Of a stretch of DNA of 64,000 bases, positions 36,963 through 47,887 are shown in pieces. This DNA is from Proteromonas lacertae (taxonomy: Eukaryota > Sar > Bigyra > Opalinata > Proteromonadidae). Both the position numbers and the translations under genes were made by a program. Position 1 is the stretch's first letter. Each line of letters begins with the position of its first letter. The stretch covers positions 1 to 64,000 of the forward strand of contig NGBS01000871.1 of assembly GCA_002245135.1 (NCBI GenBank), given 5' to 3'. The notes below the pieces were generated by a model. That model saw nothing but the letters and a program-made list of their open reading frames with translations, was not told where the DNA came from and searched no databases.

Positions 36963-38310
36963 CTATGCTGTAATTTCCTTATTCAATTCGAATGTATATT
37001 CAGTAGGCTGATGTGCACCACCTGAACTTCTCAATTTCTTAACGATTTCTTCTTCATTTAAATCATCTAGCTGTGTACAATAGAATTCAATATGAGTTCC
37101 TCTGAATATATTATGCACTTCACTTTTAATCATACCAACTTTAGCTTTAGTCATCAATTTGACTTTATTTCCTACCCATGTGACAAATATGAATTTACTT
37201 CTAGTACTAACTACACTACCTCTCTTATCAATACCTAAAACTTTAAATCCGCCATAAATAACGAAGTTATCATCCAATTTAGACTTAAATTCATTCAATC
37301 CATCACTACCTGTATGTAACAATGTATATCTTTTCTCATTATTCTTATCACAACACAATACACAGTTAATTGGGGAATTATCATCCAAAACTTTATTCCA
37401 AGCTTCAATTACACAAGCTTCTACTATATCTCCACTATTTAACACAGTATCTTTATAATTCGAAGGTGTTAATGGTAATACATTTGAATCTATTGAATTT
37501 ATACTGGAATTAGAGCCATTATCATCTTTCTTTAATTGTTCATTAAATTTAAGTAATGATGGATTTGAATTACTATTTAATTCAAATCCATTTTGGATAT
37601 CTTCTTCTTTTTCTTCTTTCTTTGGTACTTCTTCAGTTGGCTTTGGTTCTTCTACTGGCTTTGGTGGAAGTGGTGGTGGAGGAGGTGCAGTTGTTGTTGT
37701 TGTTGGTTCTTCTACTGGTTTACTTTCAGATGAACTTACTGTTTCTTCTGGTTTTCTTGTTTCATCTTCTTTTGTATTTGATGATAATGATGATTCAGCA
37801 TTTTCTTTGGATTTAAAATCATAACTTGTTGGTTGATGAGCACCACCACATTGTCTTAATCTTTTGATAATCTCTTCTTCTGTTAAATCATCCAAATCTG
37901 ATGTTTGAATTTGAACATGATATCCACTGAAATGACTTGATACAGGACCTATCTGAATTGACATTCTTGCCTTTTTCATGGCAGGTAATTCTGGACCCAT
38001 CCAAATTACAAATATAAACTTGGATCTTAAACTTGTTACTGATCCTCTTTCATCTACGCCAATGACTCTAAATACAGCGAATTGAACCTATTCACATTAT
38101 CCATAAAGCATACCACATCATTTTCTAAATGTTTAAGACACTCATGCATCCCACCTGTTCCAGAAGAATGAACATCTAATTTAGAGTCTTTATTAATATA
38201 GAAAATAGCCCTAGAAATTAAAGAACACAATAATACCAATCTGTTTCATCATTGTCATTAAGAACTCTTTCATACACACGATCTATTTCTGTATTATTAA
38301 TATCAACCAT
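36963..38310 (-). CDS. tandem coactosin/ADF-homology protein
   Basis: Actin-binding protein with two coactosin-like ADF-H domains joined by a Pro/Glu/Thr-rich linker that includes a run of prolines (possible profilin or SH3 site). Domain 1 starts VDINNTEIDRVYERVL and has FAVFRVIGVDERGSVTSLRS, KFIFVIWMGPELPAMKKARM and GGAHQP. Domain 2 has NSGDIVEACVIEAWNKV, VLGIDKRGSVVSTRSKFIFV and again GGAHQPTEYTF. Two introns (about 26 nt each) split domain 1; the second, GTATGC...AATAG, explains an apparent frame break. Expected role: binding F-actin and modulating filament turnover in the cytoplasm. The duplicated layout differs from the single-domain animal coactosin. Confidence 0.87.
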
Positions 38311-38784
38311 TTGCTTTTATTTATTTCAATTGAATCACTTCAAACAAAAAAGAAGATATTCTTAAACTGACTCTATTTTTTTAAACACATCAGTTTCATT
38401 TTTTAATTAGTGAATAGAATGGAAAAGTATTAATAAAAATGTATAATATGCAAAAGATGTGCAATTATAAGACGATTTATAAAATAAACTTATCCTTGTT
38501 CCTTCATTTATATCTATTTTCTGACTTGAGACAAAATCATTGATTTTTAATATCATTCGATTTTTTTGATAATTAATGCAATACTTATTATTATCATTAG
38601 AATAAAAGAAAGTTCCAAATTTTAAAAACAAAATAATCCGTTTCTTATAATTATTTGAGACAGAGCTTGAATATTATATAGGGAAATCATATAGAAAATT
38701 TGAATAACTGTTTTAAAAAATTCATCTCATTTTTAAAGTATCGTTTTTATATTTTTATAGTAATCTAGGTATTTTTCTTCACGT
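38311..38784. other. intergenic spacer, no gene seen
   Basis: About 470 bp of AT-rich DNA between the divergent coactosin and ARL3 genes. Short open frames here have no coding look. Presumed promoter DNA of both genes. Confidence 0.5.
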
Positions 38785-39360
38785 ATGGGTCTTTTAACTC
38801 TTCTCAGACAATTAAAAAAATCAGATAAAGAAGCAAGAATTTTAGTTCTTGGCTTAGATAACTCTGGTAAAACAACTATATTAAAGAAGCTTTCAGATGA
38901 AGATATTGAACATATTATGCCAACTCAAGGATTTAATATTAAATCTGTTGTTCATGATGGTTTTAAATTGAATGTTTGGGATATCGGTGGTCAAAAGAGT
39001 ATTCGTCCATACTGGAAGAATTATTACGATAATACTGATGCTATGGTTTATGTTATTGATAGTGCTGATAAACGTAGACTTGATGAGGCTGGAACTGAAT
39101 TATCCTCATTATTAGAAGTATCATTTACCATCTTTTATTGTCAATAGGAAGAAAAATTATCAGGCGTCCCACTCCTTGTCTTCGCAAATAAACAAGATTT
39201 AATTAGTGCTATGTCAGCTGCTGAAATATCAACTGCTTTACAATTAGATAATATTCGAGAAAGAACATGGCAAATTCAAGCATGTTCTGCTAAAACTGGT
39301 GAAGGTTTACAAGCTGGTATGGAATGGCTTGTAAGAGAAGCAAATAAAAGAACTAATTAA
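38785..39360 (+). CDS. ARL3: ARL3 small GTPase
   Basis: Arf-like GTPase that releases lipidated cargo into cilia. It starts [11 protein letters not shown] (N-terminal amphipathic helix with Gly2). It has P-loop GLDNSGKTT, switch [11 protein letters not shown], switch [19 protein letters not shown] and, after a 30-nt intron, NKQDL and CSAKTGEG. The [17 protein letters not shown] pattern is diagnostic of ARL3 rather than ARL2. 181 residues or so, full length. A ciliary role fits the dynein gene in the same window. Confidence 0.94.
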
Positions 39361-39464
39361 ACAAATACCTTATTTGAGATTTATTTTCTATAGTTTTTTG
39401 TTCTGTTGATGGTTAAAACACTACTATCTATACATAATATATATTTTTTTATTAATTATCTATT

Positions 39465-39864
39465 TTAATGTCTTTTAAGCTGACCTGGTTTCTTCAAACA
39501 ATTTGATTGTGATTTTGCATATTGTATTTTCTATTGAAAAGAATAGCATGAATGTTTATACCATTTCCTTACCAAAAATATTATAACCATCCATTTTACT
39601 TATTGCACTTGTCGATGTCTGAATACTATCAAATACTATCCACGCTTGACCTCTTAGTTTCATTGTTTTTAGAGTTACTATATCTAAGATACTACCAAAT
39701 TGTGAAAATAAATGATATAATGATTTCTTTAGTTGTTGTTTATTTATTTTATCATTTAAATTTTTTATATAAATTGTTTGATTAGGTAAAATTCTTTCTG
39801 GTTCTGTAGATACTGCAGGATCTGGTAAAGGTCCTGTGGTAGTGTGTGATGGTTCTTCTTCCAT
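39465..39864 (-). CDS. U1A/U2B''-type snRNP RRM protein
   Basis: Spliceosomal RNA-binding protein that holds a stem-loop of U1 or U2 snRNA. A single RRM: RNP2 TIYIKNLNDKI, RNP1 LRGQAWIVF, and after one 28-nt intron the signature KIQYAKSQSNCLKKPG. The start is at MEEEPSHTTTG. It is much shorter than animal U1A, with no second RRM, so one protein may serve both snRNPs (inference). It lies tail-to-tail with ARL3 and head-to-head with UMPS. Confidence 0.86.
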
Positions 39865-39955
39865 TTCTACTGAATATAAAAATGCAATATAAAATACAAA
39901 ATTAGCTTTATAAGACACAAAATATAGAAAATTAAAAATGAGTTTGACAAACTTT

Positions 39956-39962
39956 GGCTTGA
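39956..39962 (+). promoter_or_regulatory. GGCTTGA motif upstream of UMPS
   Basis: GGCTTGA sits about 26 bp before the UMPS start codon, in the spacer shared with the divergent snRNP gene (start 39864). Same 7-mer as in other promoter regions here. Confidence 0.4.
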
Positions 39963-39987
39963 TATTACATTTTTTCATTTCATTAAA

Positions 39988-41475
39988 ATGTCATTCTTTT
40001 CCCAACTAGAGCAAAGAATTAAAGAGAAAAATTGTCCAATCTGTGTTGGACTTGATCCACACAGTGCTGAATTACCTGAAAACACTGCAGATGCTGCTTA
40101 TACTTTTTGCACCAAAATAATAGATGCAACTAAACATAATGCAGCTTGCTATAAGCCAAACTCTGCATTTTTTGAAGCTTTAGAAGGTGGAATCGAGACT
40201 TTGAAGAAAGTTATAAATTATATCCCAAAAGAAATTCCAGTTATTCTTGATGTTAAACGTGGAGATATATCAACTACTGCTGCTGCTTATGCAAAAGCTG
40301 CTAAGAACTTAGGTGTAAATTGTGTTACTTTAAACGGTTATATGGGATATGATGCAATCAAACCATTCTTAGATGAAAATATTGATGCTTTTATATTATG
40401 TAAAACATCCAACCCATCTTCAAACGAAATACAAAGTATTAAAACAACAAATGGAAAATATGTATATGAAGAAGTATGTGAATTAGTAAAGAAATGGAAT
40501 ATTGATGGAAATCACTTAGGATTAGTTGTTGGTGCAACTGATGTAGAAAGCTTGAAAAGAGTTCGAGAAATCGATGCTAAAGTTTGGATATTGTCTCCAG
40601 GAATTGGTGCACAAGGTGGAAATTTAGAAGATTCAATCAAATACGGAACGAGAAGTAGTGATAAGATGGGAATTATATTTAATGTTAGTCGTGGTATTTC
40701 AAGAAGTAAAGATATGGCAGCTGAAATTGATAAATATAAAACAAACATAGAAACTGCAATGAAAGAAGTATCAATTCCATCTGCTCCAAGTACAACAGTC
40801 AAACTTGAAAATTACAAAAGAGAATTTATTGAATTTGCAATTCAAAATGAAGTGTTGAAATTTGGATCATTTAAATTAAAAAGTGGTAGAATTAGTCCAT
40901 TCTTTTTCAATGCTGGATGCTTTAATAGTGGTGCTGCCATGAATAAACTATGTTATTATTATTACTGCGCTTTAGAAGATTACTTAGAAAAAAATAAAGA
41001 CTTGAAATTTGATGTGATTTTTGGACCTGCTTATAAAGGTATTAATCTATGCTGTGGTTTATCAATGATAATTGACCAATACAGTAAAGGAAAATTAAGT
41101 AATGCGTTCTGTTATAACCGTAAAGAAGCAAAAGATGGAGGTGAAGGTGGTGTATTGATAGGAAGTACAATTAAAGGGAAAAAAGTATTACTTATTGATG
41201 ATGTTATTACAGCAGGTACAGCTATTGGAGAATCAATGCAATTAATGAAAGACAATGAAAGTGAAGCTGTTGGTGTTATTATTTGTTTAAATCGTCAAGA
41301 GAAAGGTAAAGACACTGATGAAAGTGCAATAAGTCAAGTTGAAAGAATGTATGGAATTCCTGTTATTAGTGTGATTAAGTTGGAAGATATTATTGCTTAT
41401 TTAGAAGAAAAGGGAGATAAGAAGGAGGAATTGGCTAATTTGATGGAATATAGAAGATTATATGGTGCTAATTAG
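39988..41475 (+). CDS. UMPS: UMP synthase, inverted fusion (OMP decarboxylase then OPRTase)
   Basis: Bifunctional enzyme for the last two steps of de novo UMP synthesis. The OMP decarboxylase is N-terminal: ICVGLDPH and the catalytic LDVKRGD (about residue 90), KTSNPSS, VVGAT and SPGIGAQGG. The OPRTase follows: FGSFKLKSGRISPFFFNAG, GPAYKG and the PRPP loop LLIDDVITAGTA. This order is the reverse of the animal/plant enzyme. It is known from stramenopiles, kinetoplastids and some bacteria, hence its value as a lineage hint. 495 residues, no intron, all motifs intact. 41476-41582 downstream has no gene. Confidence 0.95.
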   Translation: MSFFSQLEQRIKEKNCPICVGLDPHSAELPENTADAAYTFCTKIIDATKHNAACYKPNSAFFEALEGGIETLKKVINYIPKEIPVILDVKRGDISTTAAAYAKAAKNLGVNCVTLNGYMGYDAIKPFLDENIDAFILCKTSNPSSNEIQSIKTTNGKYVYEEVCELVKKWNIDGNHLGLVVGATDVESLKRVREIDAKVWILSPGIGAQGGNLEDSIKYGTRSSDKMGIIFNVSRGISRSKDMAAEIDKYKTNIETAMKEVSIPSAPSTTVKLENYKREFIEFAIQNEVLKFGSFKLKSGRISPFFFNAGCFNSGAAMNKLCYYYYCALEDYLEKNKDLKFDVIFGPAYKGINLCCGLSMIIDQYSKGKLSNAFCYNRKEAKDGGEGGVLIGSTIKGKKVLLIDDVITAGTAIGESMQLMKDNESEAVGVIICLNRQEKGKDTDESAISQVERMYGIPVISVIKLEDIIAYLEEKGDKKEELANLMEYRRLYGAN

Positions 41476-41582
41476 AAAGTTATGCAAAAAACGTAATTGA
41501 TAATTATGTTTTGTATTATGTGATTTGTTTCTTTCAGTTAATAAAATAATACAAACTCTAATTCATTTTTTAATTTAATTAT

Positions 41583-41745
41583 TCTGATTTATCATCATTT
41601 CGTTCATTGTTATTGATTTTTCTTCTAAACAATCAATTATTTCTTCATTTTCTTTCATTAATCTAATCTCTCTGTCATTTAATTCAATTACTGATATATC
41701 AATCATTTTTAATGGTTTATAATCTTTTAACCTTTCTATAAATAC
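41583..41745 (-). repeat. dispersed LRR-tail repeat, copy B
   Basis: On the minus strand this reads FIERLKDYKPLKMIDIS, then VIELNDREIRLMKENEEI and EEKSITMNE, almost the same as copy A at 28505-28680. The shared core is about 140 bp and clearly similar at DNA level. No gene is associated with it. The remaining spacer to 41875 is AT-rich with an A12 run and shows nothing else. Confidence 0.65.
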
Positions 41746-41875
41746 TTGACAGATTTAATGAAATATAAGAATCATTGATTTAAAAGAATTATTTAACTCA
41801 ATTGTCATTTATTTTATATTGAAGCGTTGATCTAGATTTTAAGAATAAGAATAAATCAAAAAAAAAAAAAACATT

Positions 41876-43560
41876 TTATATTATATCTAAATCATTTTTC
41901 ATATAGTCCAAATCAACATCTTTCTCTGCTGTAGGAGTCCAAACTGACACAGTATTAGATAAACCACTAGATACAACATATGGAATATAACTTGGATGCT
42001 GTTGAATACAATTAACAGCACCAATTTCATCTGCTTCCAATATTGTCACTATTTCTCCATTAAAAGTATCCCACATGAATATATGGCCAGTATCACTACC
42101 ACTAATTACATATTCACTATATCTTCCATAAAAATTCACTTCTTTTATTGTTTGAATGTTTTGATGACCTTTATATAACTGTAAGTAATCATTAGAAATC
42201 CCATCATCATGATTTTGATTTTTCAAATCATATAATAATATATCTCCATTTTGATAGGAAACTACACATTTTGTTCCATTGAAATTATATTTTGCTGAGG
42301 TTAAAGAATTGGAAGAAAACATTTCGAAAATATTTAAATGTCTAAATTGAGGTATTCTTGCTTCTCCTTCTCCTTCTTCCTCTTCCTCTTCTTCTTCTTC
42401 ATCCTCTTCTTCTTTCTCTTCTTCTTCAGTATTCATTTCAAAATTTTCATAATTATTCTCTAAACGATCATTATCTTCGTTCTCTGAATCATCATCTTCA
42501 CATCCTATCAAATTCTCATCTACAGAAGCATCAGACAAATCTTCAAATACTTCATGTTCTTCATTATCATTACTCTCTTCATTATCACTATTATTTGTAT
42601 CACTACTATTCAAATTTTCATTTGGATTGACATTTATATTCATATTGTCATGGCTATTATCCTCATTCTCACTTTCATTTATATTTTCATTTTCATTTTC
42701 ATTATTATTAGCAATAACTATTTCAGTACTATTCGAGTATCTAATTCTACTTCTCTTTAAAACATTATAATTACAATCATTCTTTGGATGTTTTAATGCA
42801 AATAATGGAACATCTATTTTTCTTATATCAAAAAAAGTTAAAATCCCTTTTTCACCTCCACACATCATTTCATTACCATTTATTGGATTGATATTCAATG
42901 TATAAAGAGGTCTATTATAATTATTAAATACTGTTTCACTTCTATCACTTCTTCTATCATATTTCAATAATTGTCCACTTTCACAACAACAGTAGATTAC
43001 TTGTGGATCTTGTCTATTTATAGCTACTCTATGTATGGAATTGACATGCTGAATTATTATTCTATGTTGATTATGCTCAATATTGTGTATTACCACTTTA
43101 CCATCTAATGCACAACTAATTATTTCATTTTCATTTGTATATGGTATATTAATCGCATGAAATACATTTGCTATATGCATAGTACTAGCAATGTCCAGTT
43201 TTAATCGATGAGTCCATGTATCAAACAGTAAAATACGTGTGTCATCAGATCCACTCATTATATAATTACCAGTTTCGCTAAAATTGACTGTATTAACACA
43301 ACCATGATGACCTTTTAAAAAACATTCTCTTTTAAATCTACTTACAAGTGATGGAGATGAAAATATGTCTGTATCACCACTAGAATAAAATTTTGGGACA
43401 GAATAATAATGTTTTACCCTATTTTTATCCTATTTTTACTCAATTATATAGAAATTTATACTAATGGAGGATAGGTATTATATAAGGAGTTATTTGGGCT
43501 ATCATCACGATGTTGAACTTGTCTAAACCTTTGATTAAATAAAGCAAAAAATATATCCAT
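41876..43560 (-). CDS. DCAF8: DCAF8-like WD40 protein
   Basis: Likely substrate receptor of CUL4-DDB1 ubiquitin ligases. It starts MDIFFALFNQRF; one 32-nt intron leads to the first blade FLKGHHGCVNTVNFSETGNY and SGSDDTRI. WD40 blades follow, with GQLLKYDRRS and NINPINGNEMMCGG. A long Asn/Glu/Asp-rich acidic insert (with an uninterrupted Glu run) comes before the late blades. The end NFYGRYSEYVISGSDTGHIF and VSSGLSNTVSVWTPTAE is the DCAF8 signature. The acidic insert sits where the family is variable. The role in ubiquitination is inferred from orthology. Confidence 0.9.
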
Positions 43561-43939
43561 TCTTTATGAGAAAAAACAAACTCTTCTCAAAAATTGTATT
43601 GTTTTTATACATTATTCAATTAAGAGTAATATTTTTGTAATAAAACGAAAGAAAAACGTTGCAGGTATAATGATGGGTATTAATACATACAATTATAACT
43701 CTATTAACTTCGGATTTCTGTGATATTAAAAAAGTAGTCATTAAATAGTCTCAAATCGTTAAATACAGCTTACTTATACTAAATATCAGTGTTGTTACTC
43801 TATCTATTCGAAATGACCTAAATCAGTATTTAGTCACTTTATTGTCTTTATATTAATTTTTACATGGTTATAGAAGCACATACATTACTTATCCATAATT
43901 TCATATTTAGAGGAATTCAACAAACCTCTCTTTCTCTCA
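43561..43939. other. intergenic spacer, no gene seen
   Basis: About 380 bp between the divergent DCAF8 and BtuF-like genes, AT-rich, without open frames of note. Presumed promoter region; no GGCTTGA copy was seen. Confidence 0.5.
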
Positions 43940-44961
43940 ATGATTGAATTACTGTTAGCTATTCCTGTTATTATGGTGATTCTAGCTCAAATAATTGATA
44001 TGCTCAGCAAAACCGCTGTTAAAATTCCCAAAGAACCAGTAACTGGGATTATTGATGGAAGAGGTAAAGCGATTCAGCAACTTAATCCTTCAGAAGATAT
44101 GTATAAAATTTAAATACACATTAATAGGAGAATTATAAGCTTAGTACCTTCTCATACAGAAACATTATGTGACTTAGGATTGCAGAGTTGTGTAAAGGGA
44201 GTAACAAAATACTGTATGAAACCCAGTTCAATAAAAGAGCAAGCCGTATAATATTTGAAAATTAGTTTTATAAATTAGAGAATAATAGGTGCTCCTAAAA
44301 CGTTAAATATAAATCTGATAAAGAATCTAAATCCAACATTAATAGTAAGTGAATTAGAAGAAAATACAAAAGATCAAATTGAAGAATTGGATAAATTATT
44401 CCCAGTTTATGTTAGATATCTTTTTAAGAATAAATTGTTAAATAATACAATTTCTTTAATAATTAATTCACTGATAATATTACTATTAATGATGTAATAA
44501 AATCTATATCCAATATAAGTAAAATAACACACAGCGAAGAAAGAGGAAATGAAATAATAGAGAATATAAACAATACAATGAAAAGAATGGAAGAAATAAA
44601 GTTAACTAATAATAATAAAAAAAGTGTATTGTATTTAATATGGAAGGATCCATATATGGCTGCAGGAAGTAATACTTACATTAACTCTGTGTTAGAATTA
44701 TTGGGATTTAATAATGTTTTATCACAGAAGAGAAGATATCCAAAAATAAATAATGAAGAGATTAAAGAGCTCAATCCTGATGTGATATTACTGCCAAATG
44801 AACCATATTCGTTTGAAGAATCTGATATTGAAGAATTAAATGAATTGCTACCTAAAAGTAAGATATTTATGATAGAAGGTGAGCCATTCTGTTGGAGTGG
44901 AAGTAGATTTTATAAAGGAATTGAAATCTTTGAAAAATTACTCAAAGAAATTAGTTCATAA
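43940..44961 (+). CDS. BtuF-like helical-backbone metal/cobalamin receptor protein in a eukaryote
   Basis: Substrate-binding-protein fold of the Fe3+-siderophore/cobalamin class. After an N-terminal hydrophobic helix (LLLAIPVIMVILAQI) the family core begins: MRIISLVPSHTETLCDLGL, VKGVTKYCMKP, RIIGAPKTLNI, NPTLIVSELEENTKDQIEEL, then LYLIWKDPYMAAGSNTYINS, ELLGFNNVLSQKRRYP, NPDVILLPNEPYSF and EGEPFCWSGSRF. This block order is that of Bacteroidota-type helical backbone metal receptors, so bacterial origin is likely. The gene is spliced: GT-AG introns at 44101-44127 (27 nt) and 44246-44278 (33 nt), plus an AT-AC intron at 44416-44471 that restores PVYVSDNITINDV. The ligand and the transporter partner, if any, are unknown. 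The N-terminal helix suggests membrane anchoring or organelle/secretory targeting. Confidence 0.83.
44416..44471 (+). other. candidate U12-type AT-AC intron
   Basis: A 56-nt segment starting ATATCTTTTT and ending TTCAC. A branch-like TTCTTTAAT places its second A 12 nt before the 3' AC. Without removal the frame runs to a stop. No GT-AG pair joins the exons in frame. With removal (phase 2) the protein reads PVYVSDNITINDVIKS, matching the conserved family segment. This is the best supported of the two AT-AC introns. Confidence 0.8.
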
Positions 44962-45087
44962 TCACTTCTCATTATTATATACCTCTTTTTTTGTGTTTTG
45001 ATGAATCACTAAAACGTAAAAACATATAAACAATAATAATAGAATATGTTGAAAAAACAAATTTAAGAAATGAGTTAATTGTATTAA

Positions 45088-46785
45088 TTATGGACATAAA
45101 CGTTTCTATTAATATAATATAGTATAATAGATATACTGGATCACGTGGGAACAAACTACATCTTCTCACATTATTCAATCCTAAAAACAACATCACTACT
45201 CTTTCCAATCCAATACCAGCTCCAGCATGTGGATTAGCTCCATGTTTAAATGAATTACAATAACTAGTCAATGTCTCCAATGGTATACCTTTAGCTTCAA
45301 TCTGTTTACATAATAATGCATAGTCGTGGACTCTTTGAGCACCTGATAATACTTCTTGTCCTCTTATAAAGAAATCAAATGAATTGGAATAACGACTATC
45401 TTCGCTATCTGGCATAGTGTAAAATGGACGAGCTTCTACTGGGAATTTGTCTAACATATAGAAATCAGTATGATATTTCTCTTTGACGATCTTTCCTAAC
45501 AGTTTTTCACCTTCTGTTGGTAAATCTCCATGTGGATCAATTTCTAAACCTGCTTCTTTTAATAATTCATAACCTTCTTTAAATGTTAATCTTACTGTCT
45601 TCTTTGGATATTCTAATGGTTCAGCTGGGAATTGTTTTCTAATAATTTCAATTTCTTTACTGAATTTTGCATTTAATCCATCAAATATATAAACGAATAA
45701 ATCTCCCAACATGTCCATACACTCGTGATAATGTTCATGGATTGTCATTTCGAGATCTAAACCAGTAAATTCACATAGATGTCTCTGCGTATTTGAATTC
45801 TCTGCTCTAAATACTGGACCTAGTTCAAATACTCTACCGAAATCAGAACATGCAGCAGTCATCTGTTTAAATAATTGGGGGCTTTGAGCCAAACATGCTG
45901 GTGAGCCAAAATAATCTAATTTAAATACATCAGCACCACCTTCACTTGCACCTCCTTGTAATTTGGGTGTATGAATTTCAACAAAGTTCTTTTCGTATAA
46001 GAAATTTCTGAATAACATACCAACACCACTTTGTACTCTAAATATTGCTTGATTGTAGGGTATACGCAAGTCGATCCATCTATAATCTAATTTAGTATCT
46101 GGATTGACTGTAGGAAGTGGTTTACTCTGATCGTCAGTAGCTTCTTCTGTTTTTTGTGGCTGGGCACTATCTGCTCTAATAGCATCTTCAATTTGAAATG
46201 GTAATTCTGGAGCTGAATTTGAAATGATATGGAATGTTGCTATTTTCAATTCAAAATCCTATTTTAATTAATTAAAATATTTATACAGAGATGGATGCGC
46301 ATGTAATTGGTTGATCTACTGGCGATATTGTACCTGTGATGTCAACTACACTTTCTTTATTGGTCTTTGACATAAATTTGATCATTCCTTTTGGTATTTC
46401 CTCACTTTGGAATGCAACACCTTGAATTGTGTGATATCCTTGACGAAGAACAATAAAACTACACTTACCTTTTCCTTTTATATCTTGAACTCTTCCTCTT
46501 ACTAATACTTTTTCGTTGATGTGCTTTTCTAAGTCGTTTAAATCTAACCACACTTTTTCTGTATGTCCTTGAGATTGGACTAATGGAGCAAATCCATACA
46601 ATTCAGGATGCTCTTCTTCAACAACTACTTCAGCTTGCTTCTTTTGTCTTTCTAACATTCTTAATTCTTTCTTAGTAAGCTTTTTTGGTGCCTATTTTTG
46701 CATTAATCAATTAGATATCTTATACTGGTGCAGTTTCTCCTTCTACAGCTGGCGCAGGTGGAACAGATTGTGTGTTTTCAGACAT
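45088..46785 (-). CDS. DARS1: cytosolic aspartyl-tRNA synthetase
   Basis: Class IIb synthetase charging tRNA-Asp. A Lys-rich N-terminal extension precedes the OB-fold anticodon domain (KVLVRGRVQDIKGKGKCSFI), then the catalytic core: DYRWIDLR, motif 1-like VGMLFRNFL...FVEIHTPKL, LAQSPQLFKQM, motif 2 FRAENSNTQRHLCEFTGLDLEM, and motif 3 GAGIGLERVVMLFLGLNNVR. Three introns are needed: in the N-terminal exon, before DFELKIATFH, and a last one that turns an apparent hydrophobic read-through into the proper end PRDPKRLCP. The start is MSENTQSVPP. Archaeal/eukaryotic-type AspRS, full length and intact. Confidence 0.95.
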
Positions 46786-46956
46786 TCAAAATTCAATAGT
46801 CGAGCTTTTGGTTTGATTTATTTCAATTCTTTTTCCGATTTAACTGCAAAGCAATGCGAATTCGCTATCATTTTAGTATTATTTAGGGTTAATATACACA
46901 TTAATAACAAATGTTTATAATTATTAATAAAAAAACCTTAAACTTTAAGAGAATAT

Positions 46957-47784
46957 TCAATATTCAAAATCATGTAGTAATTGTGACGGAGGTAGATGAA
47001 ATTCAGGAGGATTTTGAATAGGTTGCAACATTGTTTCAGATAGTGGACTTCTTGGTGTTATAGCTGTTTGTGTAGGATTTGTTGGTGTATTTTCCTCAAG
47101 GTCTAACTGTATATGAAATGGATTATTTCTTGGTGGTAGTTGCCTTAATTGTGGAGGTGCTTCTCTAAGATTTTCTACATATCCAGGTGGGTTTTGAATA
47201 GGCTGTAATAATGGATGATTTCTTTGAGTCAAAAGCCTTCTATTTCTTTCACTACGCCATATATGTACTAATTGTTGCATTGGCTCTAAAACATGTAGTT
47301 CTCTCAATTCTCGTTGCATCTGAAGCTGTTGCAGTTCTCTTAGTTGTTGTTGCATCTCCTGCTGCTGTTCTCTTAGTCGTTCTTCTCTTAGTCGTTCTTC
47401 TCTTTGTCTTTGTTCTCTTTGTTGTTCTTCTCTTTGTCTTCGTTGTACTAGTCTTGTAAACATCCTTTGATTTGGATTATTGACCATATTCATCAACCTT
47501 AAGTTTTCAATATCTTCATCATCATAATCAATACGATTTTCATCATTTCTTCTTATAAGTTCAATATCATTTCTAATCATTAATAAATCATTTAAATGTG
47601 TCTGTAAATTTGTCTGTAAATTAATTTCAAGTTCGTCATCTGCTTCTAGTAAATCACTTTCTATTGTTAATTGAAGAATTATTTTTTCTATTTTTTCTAT
47701 CGATTCAGTATAACTAACATTACAACTTATAAATATAAAGCAATTCATAATTGTATCAAATATTTCTTCGATTAATTCTCTCAC
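46957..47784 (-). CDS. hypothetical protein with Arg/Glu/Gln-rich coiled coil
   Basis: I do not recognise this gene. A single exon of 275 codons. The N-terminal third is helical and acidic. The centre is a long charged coiled coil made of REE/REQ/LRE repeats. The C-terminal third is Pro/Asn-rich with a duplicated motif LLQPIQNPP (two copies about 55 residues apart). No signal peptide or TM is convincing, although the first 25 residues are hydrophobic in part. It lies between AspRS and the ankyrin-RBR ligase, all on the minus strand. The frame is open throughout and has the local codon bias, so it is probably real. Confidence 0.55.
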   Translation of the reverse strand: MRELIEEIFDTIMNCFIFISCNVSYTESIEKIEKIILQLTIESDLLEADDELEINLQTNLQTHLNDLLMIRNDIELIRRNDENRIDYDDEDIENLRLMNMVNNPNQRMFTRLVQRRQREEQQREQRQREERLREERLREQQQEMQQQLRELQQLQMQRELRELHVLEPMQQLVHIWRSERNRRLLTQRNHPLLQPIQNPPGYVENLREAPPQLRQLPPRNNPFHIQLDLEENTPTNPTQTAITPRSPLSETMLQPIQNPPEFHLPPSQLLHDFEY

Positions 47785-47887
47785 TTTTTTCTATTTCATT
47801 ATATTTATATTTATTATACATTCTTTTTAAAAAACAATATATAATCTCTTTTCTCTTTTATTGATAAATATCTAAATTTATTATAAT

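Noticed and set aside
38110-38150. Apparent frameshift or 8-nt intron in the coactosin gene
   Set aside because: A normal 26-nt GTATGC...AATAG intron restores ENDVVQFAVFRVIGVD without any frame problem.
44975-45160. Hydrophobic C-terminal extension of AspRS (possible membrane-anchored synthetase)
   Set aside because: It is read-through of an intron. Splicing at PRDP gives the family-typical end KRLCP and a stop at 45088.
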